DNA of 64,000 bases from Mycolicibacterium tusciae (GCF_002086795.1 NZ_MVIM01000002.1:434001-498000); one strand, 5' to 3'. Positions 28,008 to 38,064 are shown, counted from the stretch's first letter. Notes: generated by a model not told the origin, from the sequence alone. Program-made: numbers and translations.

Positions 28008-29509
28008 ATTCCCCGACCGGCGCCGAGTGGAGTCGGCTGAGCGCCCGCATGCTGCTGGTGCACCCCGTTCACGAAGTGCTGCGCCAGATCCCGGTGATCA
28101 TCGGGACGGTCGTGCTGGGCTCTGCCACCGGCAATCCGATGTACGCGGTCGCGGTTCTGGTGGTCACGGTGGGTATCGGGCTCGCACGCTGGTTCACCAC
28201 GAGCTACCGCATCGGCCCCGGTGAGGTGCAGCTGCGGAAAGGAATTGTGCAGCGCAAAGTACTTTCGATGCCGCGCAACAGGATTCGTTCGGTATCCACC
28301 GACGCCAGGTTGCTGCACCGGCTGCTCGGCCTGACCGTGGTACGGGTCAGCACCGGGCAGGAAGCGACGGGCGACAGTGTTTTCGCGCTCGACGCGGTCG
28401 CAGCCGCGGAAGCGCCGAGGCTGCGCGCCGTGCTGCTGGCCGGATCGTTGGCAGCCGATGAGGACCAGACGGTCACTGGGGGTACTCCCCTCGCAAGCGG
28501 TGGGCCCACCCGCTTGCGGGGGACTGGCAGGGTGCTCGCGCGTTGGCACCCGTCGTGGCTGCGGTACAGCCCGCTGAGTTTCACCGGCCTGGCGATGATC
28601 GCGGCCGCCGTCGGAATCGCATATCAGGTGGGAGCAGCTGCGGCGCTGCGGGATTCGCGGATCGAGCAGTCGGGCGTGGCCATCGCCGACCGCTTCGGCG
28701 TAACGGCCGCCATCACCGCAGGCGCTGTCATGGTCCTCGTAGCGTCCGTCGTGCTGTCGGTCTCGCAGTCCCTGCTGAGCTACGCGAACCTCGACCTGCG
28801 CCGCGATGGCGACGTCCTGCACCTCAGGCACGGGCTGCTGCGGGTGCGGGAGCACACGTTCGACATGCGCAGGCTACGGGGCGGAACGCTGCGGGAACCG
28901 CTGCTGGTCAGGTTGTTCGGCGGTGCCCGACTCGACGCGGTGATGACGGGTGTCGGCGGCGCGGGCGAAGCGTCGATGCTGTTGCCGCCGTGTCCGAAGT
29001 CGACCGCGCAAACGGTCCTGGTCGATTTGATCGCGCGACCCGAGGCGGTCACCGGCACGCTGCGCCGCCACGGGCCTGCCGCGACCCGCAGGCGGTGGAC
29101 CCGTGCGCTGGCGTGTCCTGCGATCGTCGCTGTCGTCCTGGTCGTCGTGCCGGTGCCGGTGCCGGTGTGGGTATGGATGACATGGGCGGCGCTCACCGTG
29201 TGCTGTGCGTTGCTCGCCCACGACCGGTCGCGGTCGCTGGGGCATCTGGTGAGCGACGGGTGGTTGGTCGCGCGGACGGGGAGCCTGCAGCGCAGGCGTG
29301 ACTGCATCGCGGCGCCCGGCATCATCGGATGGACGGTGCGCCAAACCTTCATGCAGCGCCGGGCAGGTGTCGCCACACTGATCGCCGCCACCGCGGCGGG
29401 CGTCAAGCACTATCAGGTGATCGACGTACCGGCCCGGCTGGCGTGGACGATCGTCGGCGAAGCGTCCCCGTGGGTCGCCGATACCAGGTGGGCGCGCCCC
29501 GGCGATTAG
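28004..29509 (+). CDS. Multi-domain bacterial PH-domain membrane protein, YdbT-like
   Basis: This 501-residue protein contains three bPH2 units separated by pairs of membrane helices: about residues 65-135 (FTTSYRIGPGEVQLRKGIVQ), 255-330 (NLDLRRDGDVLHLRHGLLRV) and 410-485 (GHLVSDGWLVARTGSLQ). Helix pairs lie near 28-62, 190-250 and 365-405. It is coupled to the YdbS-like gene and presumably forms a membrane complex with it. A 43-base palindromic segment encodes a Gly/Thr/Arg-rich linker (TGGTPLASGGPTRLRGTG) after the first PH unit that looks like an in-frame insertion. GTG 28004 is the only start compatible with the overlap. Confidence 0.86.
   Translation: MNSPTGAEWSRLSARMLLVHPVHEVLRQIPVIIGTVVLGSATGNPMYAVAVLVVTVGIGLARWFTTSYRIGPGEVQLRKGIVQRKVLSMPRNRIRSVSTDARLLHRLLGLTVVRVSTGQEATGDSVFALDAVAAAEAPRLRAVLLAGSLAADEDQTVTGGTPLASGGPTRLRGTGRVLARWHPSWLRYSPLSFTGLAMIAAAVGIAYQVGAAAALRDSRIEQSGVAIADRFGVTAAITAGAVMVLVASVVLSVSQSLLSYANLDLRRDGDVLHLRHGLLRVREHTFDMRRLRGGTLREPLLVRLFGGARLDAVMTGVGGAGEASMLLPPCPKSTAQTVLVDLIARPEAVTGTLRRHGPAATRRRWTRALACPAIVAVVLVVVPVPVPVWVWMTWAALTVCCALLAHDRSRSLGHLVSDGWLVARTGSLQRRRDCIAAPGIIGWTVRQTFMQRRAGVATLIAATAAGVKHYQVIDVPARLAWTIVGEASPWVADTRWARPGD
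28484..28526. repeat. Palindromic element inside the YdbT-like gene
   Basis: This imperfect palindrome has core arms CGCAAGCGG (28492-28500) and CCGCTTGCG (28510-28518) around TGGGCCCAC. Its right half, read on the reverse strand, gives GTCCCCCGCAAGCGGG, which is identical to 54856-54871 in another coding region. It stays in frame and encodes low-complexity residues. It looks like an inserted short repeat rather than part of the PH-domain fold. Confidence 0.6.
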
Positions 29510-29556
29510 GGGCGGGTCCGAGTTGCGTCGAGACGATCGCCGTTTACTGTCGGGCA

Positions 29557-30372
29557 ATGGCAATCGGTGGTGTGTTGTTCGACATCGACGGCGTCCTGGT
29601 GACGTCGTGGAAGCCGATCGCCGGTGCCGCGGAGACGCTGCGGGCCCTGGCCGACCATCAGGTCGCCTGCTCGTACCTGACCAACACCACCACCAGGACG
29701 CGGGCGCAGATCGCCGAATTGCTCAACGACGCCGGGATGGCCGTGCGCGCCGACGAGGTGATCACCGCCGCTGTGCTGACCGCCGAATACGTCCGCCACA
29801 ACTTCCCCGATGCGCGATGTTTCCTCGTCAACAGCGGGCAGATCGCCGAGGACATGCCCGGTATCGACATCGAGTACTCGAGCGACTTCAGCGGGCCGAC
29901 CGCCCCGGAACACCCCGACGTGGTAATTCTCGGCGGGGCGGGGCCGGAGTACAGCCACCTGACGCTGTCGTGGGTCTACGACTGGATGGCACAGGGGGTT
30001 CCGGTGGTGGCGATGCACCGCAGCACGGTGTGGACGACGACCGATGGTTTGCGCGTGGATACCGGCATGTACCTGATCGGTATGGAGCAGACCTCCGGCC
30101 GGAAAGCGACCGCGGTTGGAAAGCCCGCGCCGGAGGGATTCCTCGCCGCCGCAAGCCGACTCGGTGTCGACCCCGACGAGATGTACATGATCGGCGACGA
30201 CCTCAACAACGACGTGCTGCCCGCACAGGTGGTGGGCATGTCCGGAGTGTTGGTGCGCACCGGCAAGTTTCGTCAGGACACGCTCGACCGGTGGGCGGCC
30301 GATGAGTTCGCGATGCAACCCAACCACGTCATCGACTCGGTCGCGGACCTACCGCGGTTGCTGGGGCTGTAG
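29557..30372 (+). CDS. HAD-superfamily hydrolase, NagD/LHPP-like
   Basis: This 271-residue phosphatase has the HAD motif I FDIDGVL (nucleophile Asp9, acid Asp11), motif II YLTNTTTRTR (near 43), the Lys motif GKPAPEGF (near 188) and motif IV MIGDDLNNDVLPAQ (near 211). The C2-cap layout and overall pattern fit the NagD/LHPP subgroup (4-nitrophenylphosphatase or phosphohistidine/pyrophosphate phosphatase). The physiological substrate is unknown. ATG 29557 begins right at the HAD core. A small membrane gene follows two bases after the stop. Confidence 0.91.
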   Translation: MAIGGVLFDIDGVLVTSWKPIAGAAETLRALADHQVACSYLTNTTTRTRAQIAELLNDAGMAVRADEVITAAVLTAEYVRHNFPDARCFLVNSGQIAEDMPGIDIEYSSDFSGPTAPEHPDVVILGGAGPEYSHLTLSWVYDWMAQGVPVVAMHRSTVWTTTDGLRVDTGMYLIGMEQTSGRKATAVGKPAPEGFLAAASRLGVDPDEMYMIGDDLNNDVLPAQVVGMSGVLVRTGKFRQDTLDRWAADEFAMQPNHVIDSVADLPRLLGL

Positions 30373-30374
30373 CG

Positions 30375-30656
30375 GTGTCGGAGCAGGGGATGTGGGTGCG
30401 TGTCGAACGGATGCTGTTCGATCGCGGCATCAACACATTCCTGGAGCTCGCGTTGTGGATCGCGTTGATGTACATCGTGATCGGCGTCGGCTACACAGTT
30501 TTTCACATCGAACTGATGGGTCAGCTGCAGCAAGCGCTCACGGGTGCCTTCCCGATTTTCTCCGACATCGCAGCGCTGGTGGTGATGGTCATCGCCTGGC
30601 CGTTGCTGTGGGCCACGTCCTTTCTCTGCGGTGTCGCGGGCTGCGGTCTGTTCTGA
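30375..30656 (+). CDS. Small membrane protein, unknown function
   Basis: This 93-residue protein starts at GTG two bases after the HAD stop, so it is likely in the same operon. It has an amphipathic N-terminus, then hydrophobic segments at about 20-42 and 60-90. The short loop holds one Gln-rich turn (MGQLQQALTG), and the C-terminus is Cys/Gly-rich (CGVAGCGLF). I recognise no family. It may be a small subunit or a protein that regulates a membrane partner. Confidence 0.65.
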   Translation: MSEQGMWVRVERMLFDRGINTFLELALWIALMYIVIGVGYTVFHIELMGQLQQALTGAFPIFSDIAALVVMVIAWPLLWATSFLCGVAGCGLF

Positions 30657-30692
30657 CGGTGAGTTTTGCCGGCCGCGGCGGTCGGTACCGGT

Positions 30693-31196
30693 ATGACCGA
30701 TGAACACGTGAATGCCGTCACGACCGTCAATGCGCCCGCCGAAGTGGTCTTCGACGTGCTGGCAGACCCGTCGACACACCCGGCGATCGACGGCACCGGA
30801 TGGGTGCGCGACGCACTCGATCCCCAGCGTCTGACCGACGTGGGCCAGATTTTCCGGATGGCGATGTACCACGACAACCACCCCGAAAAGGACTACGAGA
30901 TGGCCAACCGGGTCGAGGTGATCGACCCGCCGCGGGCCATCGCCTGGCAGCCCGGGCAGGGCCCGGACCAGCGCGGATATCTGATGGGTGGCAACGAGCT
31001 CGCATTTGGCGGGTGGATCTGGCGCTACGATCTCGAACCGGCGGGGCCTGGCCGGACGCGGGTGACGCTGACCTATGACTGGTCGGGGGTGCCGCCGCAG
31101 ATGCGCGACATCGAGTTCCCCCCGTTCGACGTCGACCACCTGGACAACTCGCTGAAGAACCTGGCCGGGCTGGCCGAGCGCCGTATCGTTAGCTGA
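30693..31196 (+). CDS. SRPBCC-family protein (polyketide cyclase/START-like)
   Basis: This 167-residue protein has a START/Bet v 1-like fold: N-terminal strand VNAVTTVNAPAEVVFDVLAD, a central WIWRYDLEPAGPGRTRVTLT strand pair and a C-terminal long helix (LDNSLKNLAGLAERR). Such proteins bind hydrophobic ligands in a deep pocket, and specificity cannot be predicted. ATG 30693 fits the domain start. It lies between the HAD/membrane pair and the EmbR-like gene, all on the same strand with gaps of about 30-40 bases. Confidence 0.86.
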   Translation: MTDEHVNAVTTVNAPAEVVFDVLADPSTHPAIDGTGWVRDALDPQRLTDVGQIFRMAMYHDNHPEKDYEMANRVEVIDPPRAIAWQPGQGPDQRGYLMGGNELAFGGWIWRYDLEPAGPGRTRVTLTYDWSGVPPQMRDIEFPPFDVDHLDNSLKNLAGLAERRIVS

Positions 31197-31227
31197 CGTC
31201 ACTTCACGCTGATGGGTAGGACAGCCG

Positions 31228-32361
31228 ATGCCGCAGAGAGGCCCAGTGTTTGGTCTTCTCGGACCGTTGCAAATGTCGGTCGACGACACCGTGGTGCCGA
31301 TCGGCACGCCGAAGCAGCGAGCGGTGCTGGCGTCGCTGGTGATGAACCGCAATCGGCCGGTGGCGGCGGATTCCCTGATCAACGCCGTCTGGGGTGAGGA
31401 TGCCCCAGCCGAAGCGCGCGCGAGCCTGCACGCCTACGTGTCCAATCTGCGTCGGCTGCTCGGGTCGGTCGGCGTGGACGGGCGAAGCATGCTCGAGAAG
31501 GTCTCACCGGGATACCGGCTCAACATCGACGAGTTGAGCGTCGACCTGGGGCGGTTCATCCGCGAGCGGAACGCGGGCGTCCAGGCCGCGACGGCCGGCC
31601 GGTTCGACAAGGCGAGCAGTCACTATTCGAACGCGTTGGCCCAGTGGCGTGGTGACGTGCTCGAGGACCTGCGTGCCTTCGACTTCGTCTCGGTCTTCGC
31701 CACGGCCATGACCGACGAGAAGGTCGCCACCCACATCGCCCTCGCCGAATCCGAGATCGCATGCGGGCGCGCGAAGCTGATCACCGGAGAGCTGGAACGG
31801 CTGGTCGCCGAACATCCCTTCCGCGAGCCGGCCTGGGAGCAGTTGATGATCGCGTACTACGTCTCGGCGCGGCAGTCGGATGCCCTCGCTGCGTATCAGC
31901 GGCTGAAGACCGTGCTGGCCGACGAGCTCGGAATCGACCCGAGCCGGGCGCTGCGCGACCTGCATGAGCGGATCCTGCGGCAGGAGCCGATGGACGCCAA
32001 ACCCCCGCCCGACACGACACTCGCGGGTACGTTCATCAGCCTGGCGAACCGCACCGCTATCAACACCGGCAAGGAGCGTGCCCAACTGCGGGCGGCTACC
32101 GGTGAGTGCTATCCGGTGAAGGGTGTGGCCACCAGGATCGGGCGACGATCAGACAACGACATCGCCCTCAACGATCCGAGGGTCAGTCGCCACCACGCAG
32201 TGATCATCGACACCGGTACCAGTTTCGTGCTCATCGATGCGCGCTCGGCCAACGGTGTCGAGCTGGACCACAAGCGAATTCGCGGCAGCGCCCCGCTCAG
32301 CGACGGGTGCCATGTACGCATCGGCGAAAGCGATTTCCGCTTCGAGCTGTCGCCTCGCTAG
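31228..32361 (+). CDS. EmbR-like transcriptional regulator: winged helix, BTAD and FHA domains
   Basis: This 377-residue regulator has an OmpR-type winged helix (residues 5-100; PKQRAVLASLVMNRNRPVAA, PGYRLNID), a bacterial transcriptional activation domain (105-250; AYQRLKTVLADELGIDPSRA) and a C-terminal FHA domain (290-377; IGRRSDNDIALNDPRVSRHH then NGVELD). FHA domains bind phosphothreonine. The M. tuberculosis EmbR is phosphorylated by Ser/Thr kinase PknH, but no kinase gene is adjacent here. The gene begins at ATG 31228 and abuts, tail to tail, the helicase gene. Confidence 0.92.
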   Translation: MPQRGPVFGLLGPLQMSVDDTVVPIGTPKQRAVLASLVMNRNRPVAADSLINAVWGEDAPAEARASLHAYVSNLRRLLGSVGVDGRSMLEKVSPGYRLNIDELSVDLGRFIRERNAGVQAATAGRFDKASSHYSNALAQWRGDVLEDLRAFDFVSVFATAMTDEKVATHIALAESEIACGRAKLITGELERLVAEHPFREPAWEQLMIAYYVSARQSDALAAYQRLKTVLADELGIDPSRALRDLHERILRQEPMDAKPPPDTTLAGTFISLANRTAINTGKERAQLRAATGECYPVKGVATRIGRRSDNDIALNDPRVSRHHAVIIDTGTSFVLIDARSANGVELDHKRIRGSAPLSDGCHVRIGESDFRFELSPR

Positions 32362-34047
32362 TCAGAGGGTCCGGACCGCCTCGATACGGGCGAGCAGATG
32401 GTCGGTGGTCGCCGCCGCGATCGGCGGGCCGCCACAGATTCTGCGCAACTCATTGTGGATCCACCCGTGCGGCTTCCCGGTGCGGTGGTGGGCGATCGAC
32501 ACCAATGCGTTGAGTTCGCGGCGAAGCTCGCGCAACTGGCCGTGCTTCGAGGGGCGGGGCACCTCACCTGAAGCCGTGCGCTTGGTGAGCTGCTCATCCT
32601 GCCTGCGCCGCAACAGATCGCGCATCTGTTCGGCGTCGAGCAGGCCGGGGATACCGAGAAAGTCGGCCTCCTCCTCACTGCCCGCCGGCGTCGCCGTGCC
32701 GAATGAGGACCCATCGAAGATCACCTGATCGAGCTCGGCGTCGGCGCCGAGCATCTCGAAGCCGTTGTCCAGGTCGGTGGACTCGTCCTTCTGCTTCTCG
32801 GCGTCCGGGAGCAGATCGTCGTCGAGGCCATCCGATTCGCGGTGCGGCTTGCCGAGCACGTGGTTGCGCTGCGCCTCCATCTCGCTGGCGAGGAGCAACA
32901 GATTGGGCACCGAGGGAAGGAAGACGCTGGCTGTCTCGCCGGGCTGCCGCGACCGGACGAACCGACCGATCACCTGCGCGAAGAACAGCGGCGTGGACGC
33001 GCTCGTCGCATAGACCCCGACCGCCAGCCGCGGTACGTCCACGCCCTCGGACACCATCCGCACCGCGACCAGCCAGCGGCTGGTGCCCATTGCGAAGGCG
33101 GAGATGCGGTCGGAAGAACCCTTGTCGTCCGACAGCACGACGGTGGGCACCTCACCGGTGAGCCGGGTCAGCAGTTCGGCGTACGCCCGCGCCGCCGTTT
33201 GGTCGGAGGCGATGATCATGCCGCCGGCGTCGGGCACGTGCTGACGCTTCTGCTGCAGGCGTTTGTCGGCGGCTGCGATCACGGCGGGCATCCACTCACC
33301 GGCGGGGTTGAGTGCGGTGCGCCAGGCCCGTGCCGTCTGCTCGGCGTTGAGCGGTTCGCCGAGGCGCGCCGAGTGCTCTTCGCCGGCGCTGTCGCGCCAT
33401 CGCGACTCACTCGAGTAGGCCATGAACACCACCGGCCGGACCACTCCGTCAGCCAACGCGTCGCTGTAGCCGTAGGTGTGGTCGGCCTGCGAGCGCAACA
33501 GGCCGTCGGCGCCGCGCTCGTAGTTGATGAACGGGATCGGGCTGTCGTCGCTGCGGAACGGCGTGCCGGTCAGCGACAGCCGTCGCGTGGCGTCACCGAA
33601 CGCCTCGCGGATTGCCTCACCCCAACTCTTCGCGTCACCGCCGTGGTGGATCTCGTCGAATACGACGAGTGTGCGGTGGTTCTCGGTTCGTACGCGATGG
33701 CGCGACGGATGCTTGGCGATCTGGGCGTAGGTGACGACGACACCGTGGTATTCCGACGACGTCTGCGCCGAGGAGTTGGAGAACTTCGGGTCGAGCGCGA
33801 TGCCGACACCGGCGGCCGCCATCGCCCACTGAATCTTGAGGTGCTCGGTCGGCACGACGACGGTGATCTGGTCGACGACGCGCTCGGAAAGAAGTTCTCC
33901 GGCGATCCGCAGGGCAAACGCCGTCTTGCCCGCTCCCGGGGTGGCGACCGCCAGGAAATCACGCGGCGCAGCGGCGAGATACCGCACCAATGCCCGACGC
34001 TGCCAGCCCCGCAAAGCCTGGGTGTCGGGCGCTGCATAAGCCCGCAC
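32362..34047 (-). CDS. SF2 DEAD/DEAH-type helicase, XPB/type III restriction-like
   Basis: This 561-residue protein has two RecA-like domains. Motif I is ATPGAGKT (35-42), motif II is DEIHH (131-135), motif III is SLTGTPF (158-164), motif V near 325-335 (VSEGVDVP) and motif VI is QVIGRFVR (near 362). The C-terminal third is charged (DGLDDDLLPDAEKQKDESTD) and ends in a helical region. The layout is like the helicase subunits of restriction or defence systems but no nuclease or methylase is adjacent. GTG 34047 has a strong ribosome site, AAGGAG, 6 bases upstream. Confidence 0.88.
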   Translation of the reverse strand: MRAYAAPDTQALRGWQRRALVRYLAAAPRDFLAVATPGAGKTAFALRIAGELLSERVVDQITVVVPTEHLKIQWAMAAAGVGIALDPKFSNSSAQTSSEYHGVVVTYAQIAKHPSRHRVRTENHRTLVVFDEIHHGGDAKSWGEAIREAFGDATRRLSLTGTPFRSDDSPIPFINYERGADGLLRSQADHTYGYSDALADGVVRPVVFMAYSSESRWRDSAGEEHSARLGEPLNAEQTARAWRTALNPAGEWMPAVIAAADKRLQQKRQHVPDAGGMIIASDQTAARAYAELLTRLTGEVPTVVLSDDKGSSDRISAFAMGTSRWLVAVRMVSEGVDVPRLAVGVYATSASTPLFFAQVIGRFVRSRQPGETASVFLPSVPNLLLLASEMEAQRNHVLGKPHRESDGLDDDLLPDAEKQKDESTDLDNGFEMLGADAELDQVIFDGSSFGTATPAGSEEEADFLGIPGLLDAEQMRDLLRRRQDEQLTKRTASGEVPRPSKHGQLRELRRELNALVSIAHHRTGKPHGWIHNELRRICGGPPIAAATTDHLLARIEAVRTL

Positions 34048-34140
34048 CCAAAGCTCCTTCTCTGATCGGGACGCCGATCGGAATGAGCCTAACGCAACGG
34101 ATTACGCCTACGCACGTTTCGGCGTGTCGGCTACCGCGTG

Positions 34141-34650
34141 TCATTCGACGGAGTGGTTGTCGTTCTTGATGAACCACTCGGCGCGCTCCTCGTCGGACAG
34201 GTCGGCCAGGTGCGCCAAGCCCTCGAAGTAGGCCTCTCTGGGTGCGCCGGGAGCAAACACCATCAGCAGCGAGACGGACGCGTCGGCCTCGTTGCGGAAG
34301 CCGTGGATGCCGCCCGGTGGCACGTAGAGAAAGTCGTTCGGATGGCCGTCGATCCAGTCGTTGCCATCGTAGAGCCTCACGGTCCCCGAGAGGACGAAGA
34401 AGGCCTCTGACATGGTGCGGTGAAAGTGCGGACCCGGCCCGCCGCCGTTGGGGGCGATGTCAACGCGGTACAGGCCGTAATCGCCGTCGGTGGACTCTTG
34501 GTTGGCCAGATAGTGGTACTTCACGAGGCCGAACGACTCGTAGTCCGCGGGTTGAGTGCCTCGGCGCAACCTGGCGCTGACCTCCGGCTCGTCCTTGGTG
34601 TAGCGGGCCGGCGGGTACGGGGGGACGTTTCGAGGATCCCAGAGTGACAT
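34141..34650 (-). CDS. Cupin-domain protein
   Basis: This 169-residue protein is a single-domain cupin. Motif 1 is GPHFHRTMSEAFFVLSG (about 75-91) with two metal-type His and a Glu, and motif 2 is PPGGIHGFRNEADA (about 112-125) with another His. Metal-binding cupins include dioxygenases, isomerases and sensors, so the function is open. It starts with ATG 34650, 28 bases after the SDR copy 2 stop on the same strand, so it is probably in the TetR-controlled SDR operon. Confidence 0.86.
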   Translation of the reverse strand: MSLWDPRNVPPYPPARYTKDEPEVSARLRRGTQPADYESFGLVKYHYLANQESTDGDYGLYRVDIAPNGGGPGPHFHRTMSEAFFVLSGTVRLYDGNDWIDGHPNDFLYVPPGGIHGFRNEADASVSLLMVFAPGAPREAYFEGLAHLADLSDEERAEWFIKNDNHSVE

Positions 34651-34678
34651 CGCTTGTCAGCCTGCCACATTCAGCCGA

Positions 34679-35587
34679 TCAACCGATTGGATACACGACC
34701 TTCGTCAGTTCCTCGGATACGGTCCACAGCCGCTTTTGGGCGTCGACGTCGTGCGACGCTGCATTGGATGACACCAGGGTGGCGTACCCCCGCTGTTCGG
34801 CGAAACCGTCCGGGCCGAAGTACTGTCCGCCGACGACGTCCGGATCGGTTGCCGCACGCAGCGTCGGCAGCGCACCCATGTCGGCGCCCTGGAAGAACGG
34901 CCGGGCCAGCGCAGTCAACGGTTGCACCAGGCTCGGCAGATTGCGCATCAGCTCGGTGTTGGATCCGCCGGGATGGGCCGCCGTGGCGATGGTGTTGGTC
35001 CCCTCAAGGCGGCGCTGCAGTTCGTAGGTGAACAGCAGGTTGGCCAGCTTGGACTGCCCGTACGCGCGGAACCGGTTGTAGCCGCGCTCCCATTGAAGAT
35101 CGTCGAAGCGGATCGCGTCGATGATGCGATGACCGGTGCTGCTCACGGTCACCACACGTGAGCCAGGCGCCGCAAGCACATGGTCGAGGAGTAGGCCAGT
35201 GAAGGCGAAGTGTCCCAGATGGTTTGTGCCGAACTGCAATTCGAAGCCGTCCTTGGTGGTGGACTTCGGGGTGAACATCACGCCGGCATTGTTGATAAGC
35301 AGGTCGATGGATTGGTGGGTGGACTTCAGTTGTTCGGCGGCGGCGTGGATCGATACCAGCGACGTCAGGTCGAGCTCGGCGACCTCGACGCGGGCGCCGG
35401 GGGTGGTCTGGCCGATGCGGCGTGCGGCGTCCTGTCCCTTGTCGAGATTTCGTACGGCCAACACCACGTGCGCGCCCTTGGCGGCGAGCGCCGCGGCGGT
35501 CTCGTACCCCAGGCCGGTGTTGGCGCCCGTGATCACCGCCGTGCGGCCGGTCTGGTCGGGGATATCGGCGGTATTCCAGTTGGACAT
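34679..35587 (-). CDS. Short-chain dehydrogenase/reductase, SDR copy 2
   Basis: This 302-residue SDR is a close relative of SDR copy 1 in this window. Motifs are TGANTGLGYETA (near 20), NNAGVMF (near 100), VSSTGH and YGQSKLAN. The start ATG lies directly next to a tandem operator shared with the divergent TetR gene, so the enzyme is probably induced when the repressor binds a small hydrophobic ligand. It precedes the cupin gene. Its substrate is unknown. Confidence 0.93.
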   Translation of the reverse strand: MSNWNTADIPDQTGRTAVITGANTGLGYETAAALAAKGAHVVLAVRNLDKGQDAARRIGQTTPGARVEVAELDLTSLVSIHAAAEQLKSTHQSIDLLINNAGVMFTPKSTTKDGFELQFGTNHLGHFAFTGLLLDHVLAAPGSRVVTVSSTGHRIIDAIRFDDLQWERGYNRFRAYGQSKLANLLFTYELQRRLEGTNTIATAAHPGGSNTELMRNLPSLVQPLTALARPFFQGADMGALPTLRAATDPDVVGGQYFGPDGFAEQRGYATLVSSNAASHDVDAQKRLWTVSEELTKVVYPIG

Positions 35588-35607
35588 GGGGTCTCCTCGG
35601 TACAGTG

Positions 35608-35665
35608 TTAAGCGGAGCGTACGCCCCGGTTGATGACAACTATACGGAACGAGCGCCCCGCTTAA
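35608..35665. promoter_or_regulatory. Tandem operator for the TetR regulator (SDR/TetR intergenic region)
   Basis: Two direct repeats, CGGAGCGTACGCCCCG (35613-35628) and CGGAACGAGCGCCCCG (35645-35660), match at 13 of 16 bases and start 32 bases apart, about three helical turns. Each is a near-dyad (GGnnCG..CGCCCC), and the first contains the perfect palindrome GCGTACGC. TTAAGCGG (35608-35615) and CCGCTTAA (35658-35665) add flanking inverted arms. The position between divergent SDR and TetR genes fits an autoregulatory TetR operator. Confidence 0.65.
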
Positions 35666-35685
35666 ACCATTCCCGAGGGGACAAG

Positions 35686-36249
35686 TTGACCGAGACCGCC
35701 CGACCGTTACGTGCGGACGCGGCCCGCAACCGCGCCCGGGTACTCGAGGTCGCTTACGAGACCTTCGCGGGCGAGGGGCTCTCGGTGCCCATCGACGAGA
35801 TCGCCCGGCGGGCGGGCGTCGGGGCGGGCACCGTGTACCGCCACTTCCCGACCAAAGAGGACCTGTTCCGTGCGGTCGTGGAGGACAGGATCCGGGGCAT
35901 CATCGGCGAAGGCCGCAGTCTGCTGACGGCCGGCGATCCAGCGACTGCGCTGTTCGAGTTCCTGCGGTCGATGGTGTTGACGTGGGGGGCGACCGATCGG
36001 GGTCTCAGCGAGGCGCTCGCGGGCGTCGGTATCGACGTCGAGAAGGCGATGCCAGAGGCGGAGCGCGAGTTCTACGCCATGCTCGGTGACCTGCTGCGTG
36101 CCGCCCAAGAGGCGGGTGTGGTGCGCCGTGATGTTTCGGCACCCGACGTCAAAGCGGTCATGGTCGGGCTGCAAGCCATGCAAACCTACGACGACGAGGC
36201 GGCGAAGCGGCTCACCGACGTCGTCCTGGACGGCCTTCGCCCGCGGTGA
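35686..36249 (+). CDS. TetR/AcrR-family transcriptional repressor
   Basis: This 187-residue regulator has an N-terminal helix-turn-helix (ARNRARVLEVAYETFAGEGL, then IARRAGVGAGTVYRHFPTKEDLF, about residues 12-62) and a variable ligand-binding half with a Trp (MVLTWGATDRG). I chose TTG 35686 because GAGGGG (35675-35680) lies 5 bases upstream; an earlier open frame from 35605 would include the operators. It is divergent from SDR copy 2 and precedes the groEL2 control region. Confidence 0.91.
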   Translation: MTETARPLRADAARNRARVLEVAYETFAGEGLSVPIDEIARRAGVGAGTVYRHFPTKEDLFRAVVEDRIRGIIGEGRSLLTAGDPATALFEFLRSMVLTWGATDRGLSEALAGVGIDVEKAMPEAEREFYAMLGDLLRAAQEAGVVRRDVSAPDVKAVMVGLQAMQTYDDEAAKRLTDVVLDGLRPR

Positions 36250-36254
36250 ACGAT

Positions 36255-36281
36255 CTTGCACTCGCCATGGTTGAGTGCTAA
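36255..36281 (+). promoter_or_regulatory. CIRCE operator 1 (HrcA site) upstream of groEL2
   Basis: CTTGCACTC, a 9-base spacer, then GAGTGCTAA matches the CIRCE inverted repeat TTAGCACTC-N9-GAGTGCTAA with one arm degenerate. HrcA binds this element and represses chaperonin genes until heat shock. It lies just inside the region after the TetR stop and about 150 bases before the groEL2 start. Confidence 0.88.
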
Positions 36282-36289
36282 AAATGCAG

Positions 36290-38055
<1,766 letters not shown>

Positions 38056-38064
38056 GTCCCAGTA

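Noticed and set aside
28484..28526. Considered as a CRISPR repeat or tRNA-like fold
   Set aside because: Only a single copy with no spacers, and it is within an open reading frame; it does not fold as a tRNA cloverleaf.
34064..34079. GATCGG/CCGATC inverted repeat before the helicase gene
   Set aside because: Only six-base arms with a short spacer in GC-rich DNA; no support for an operator beyond its position.
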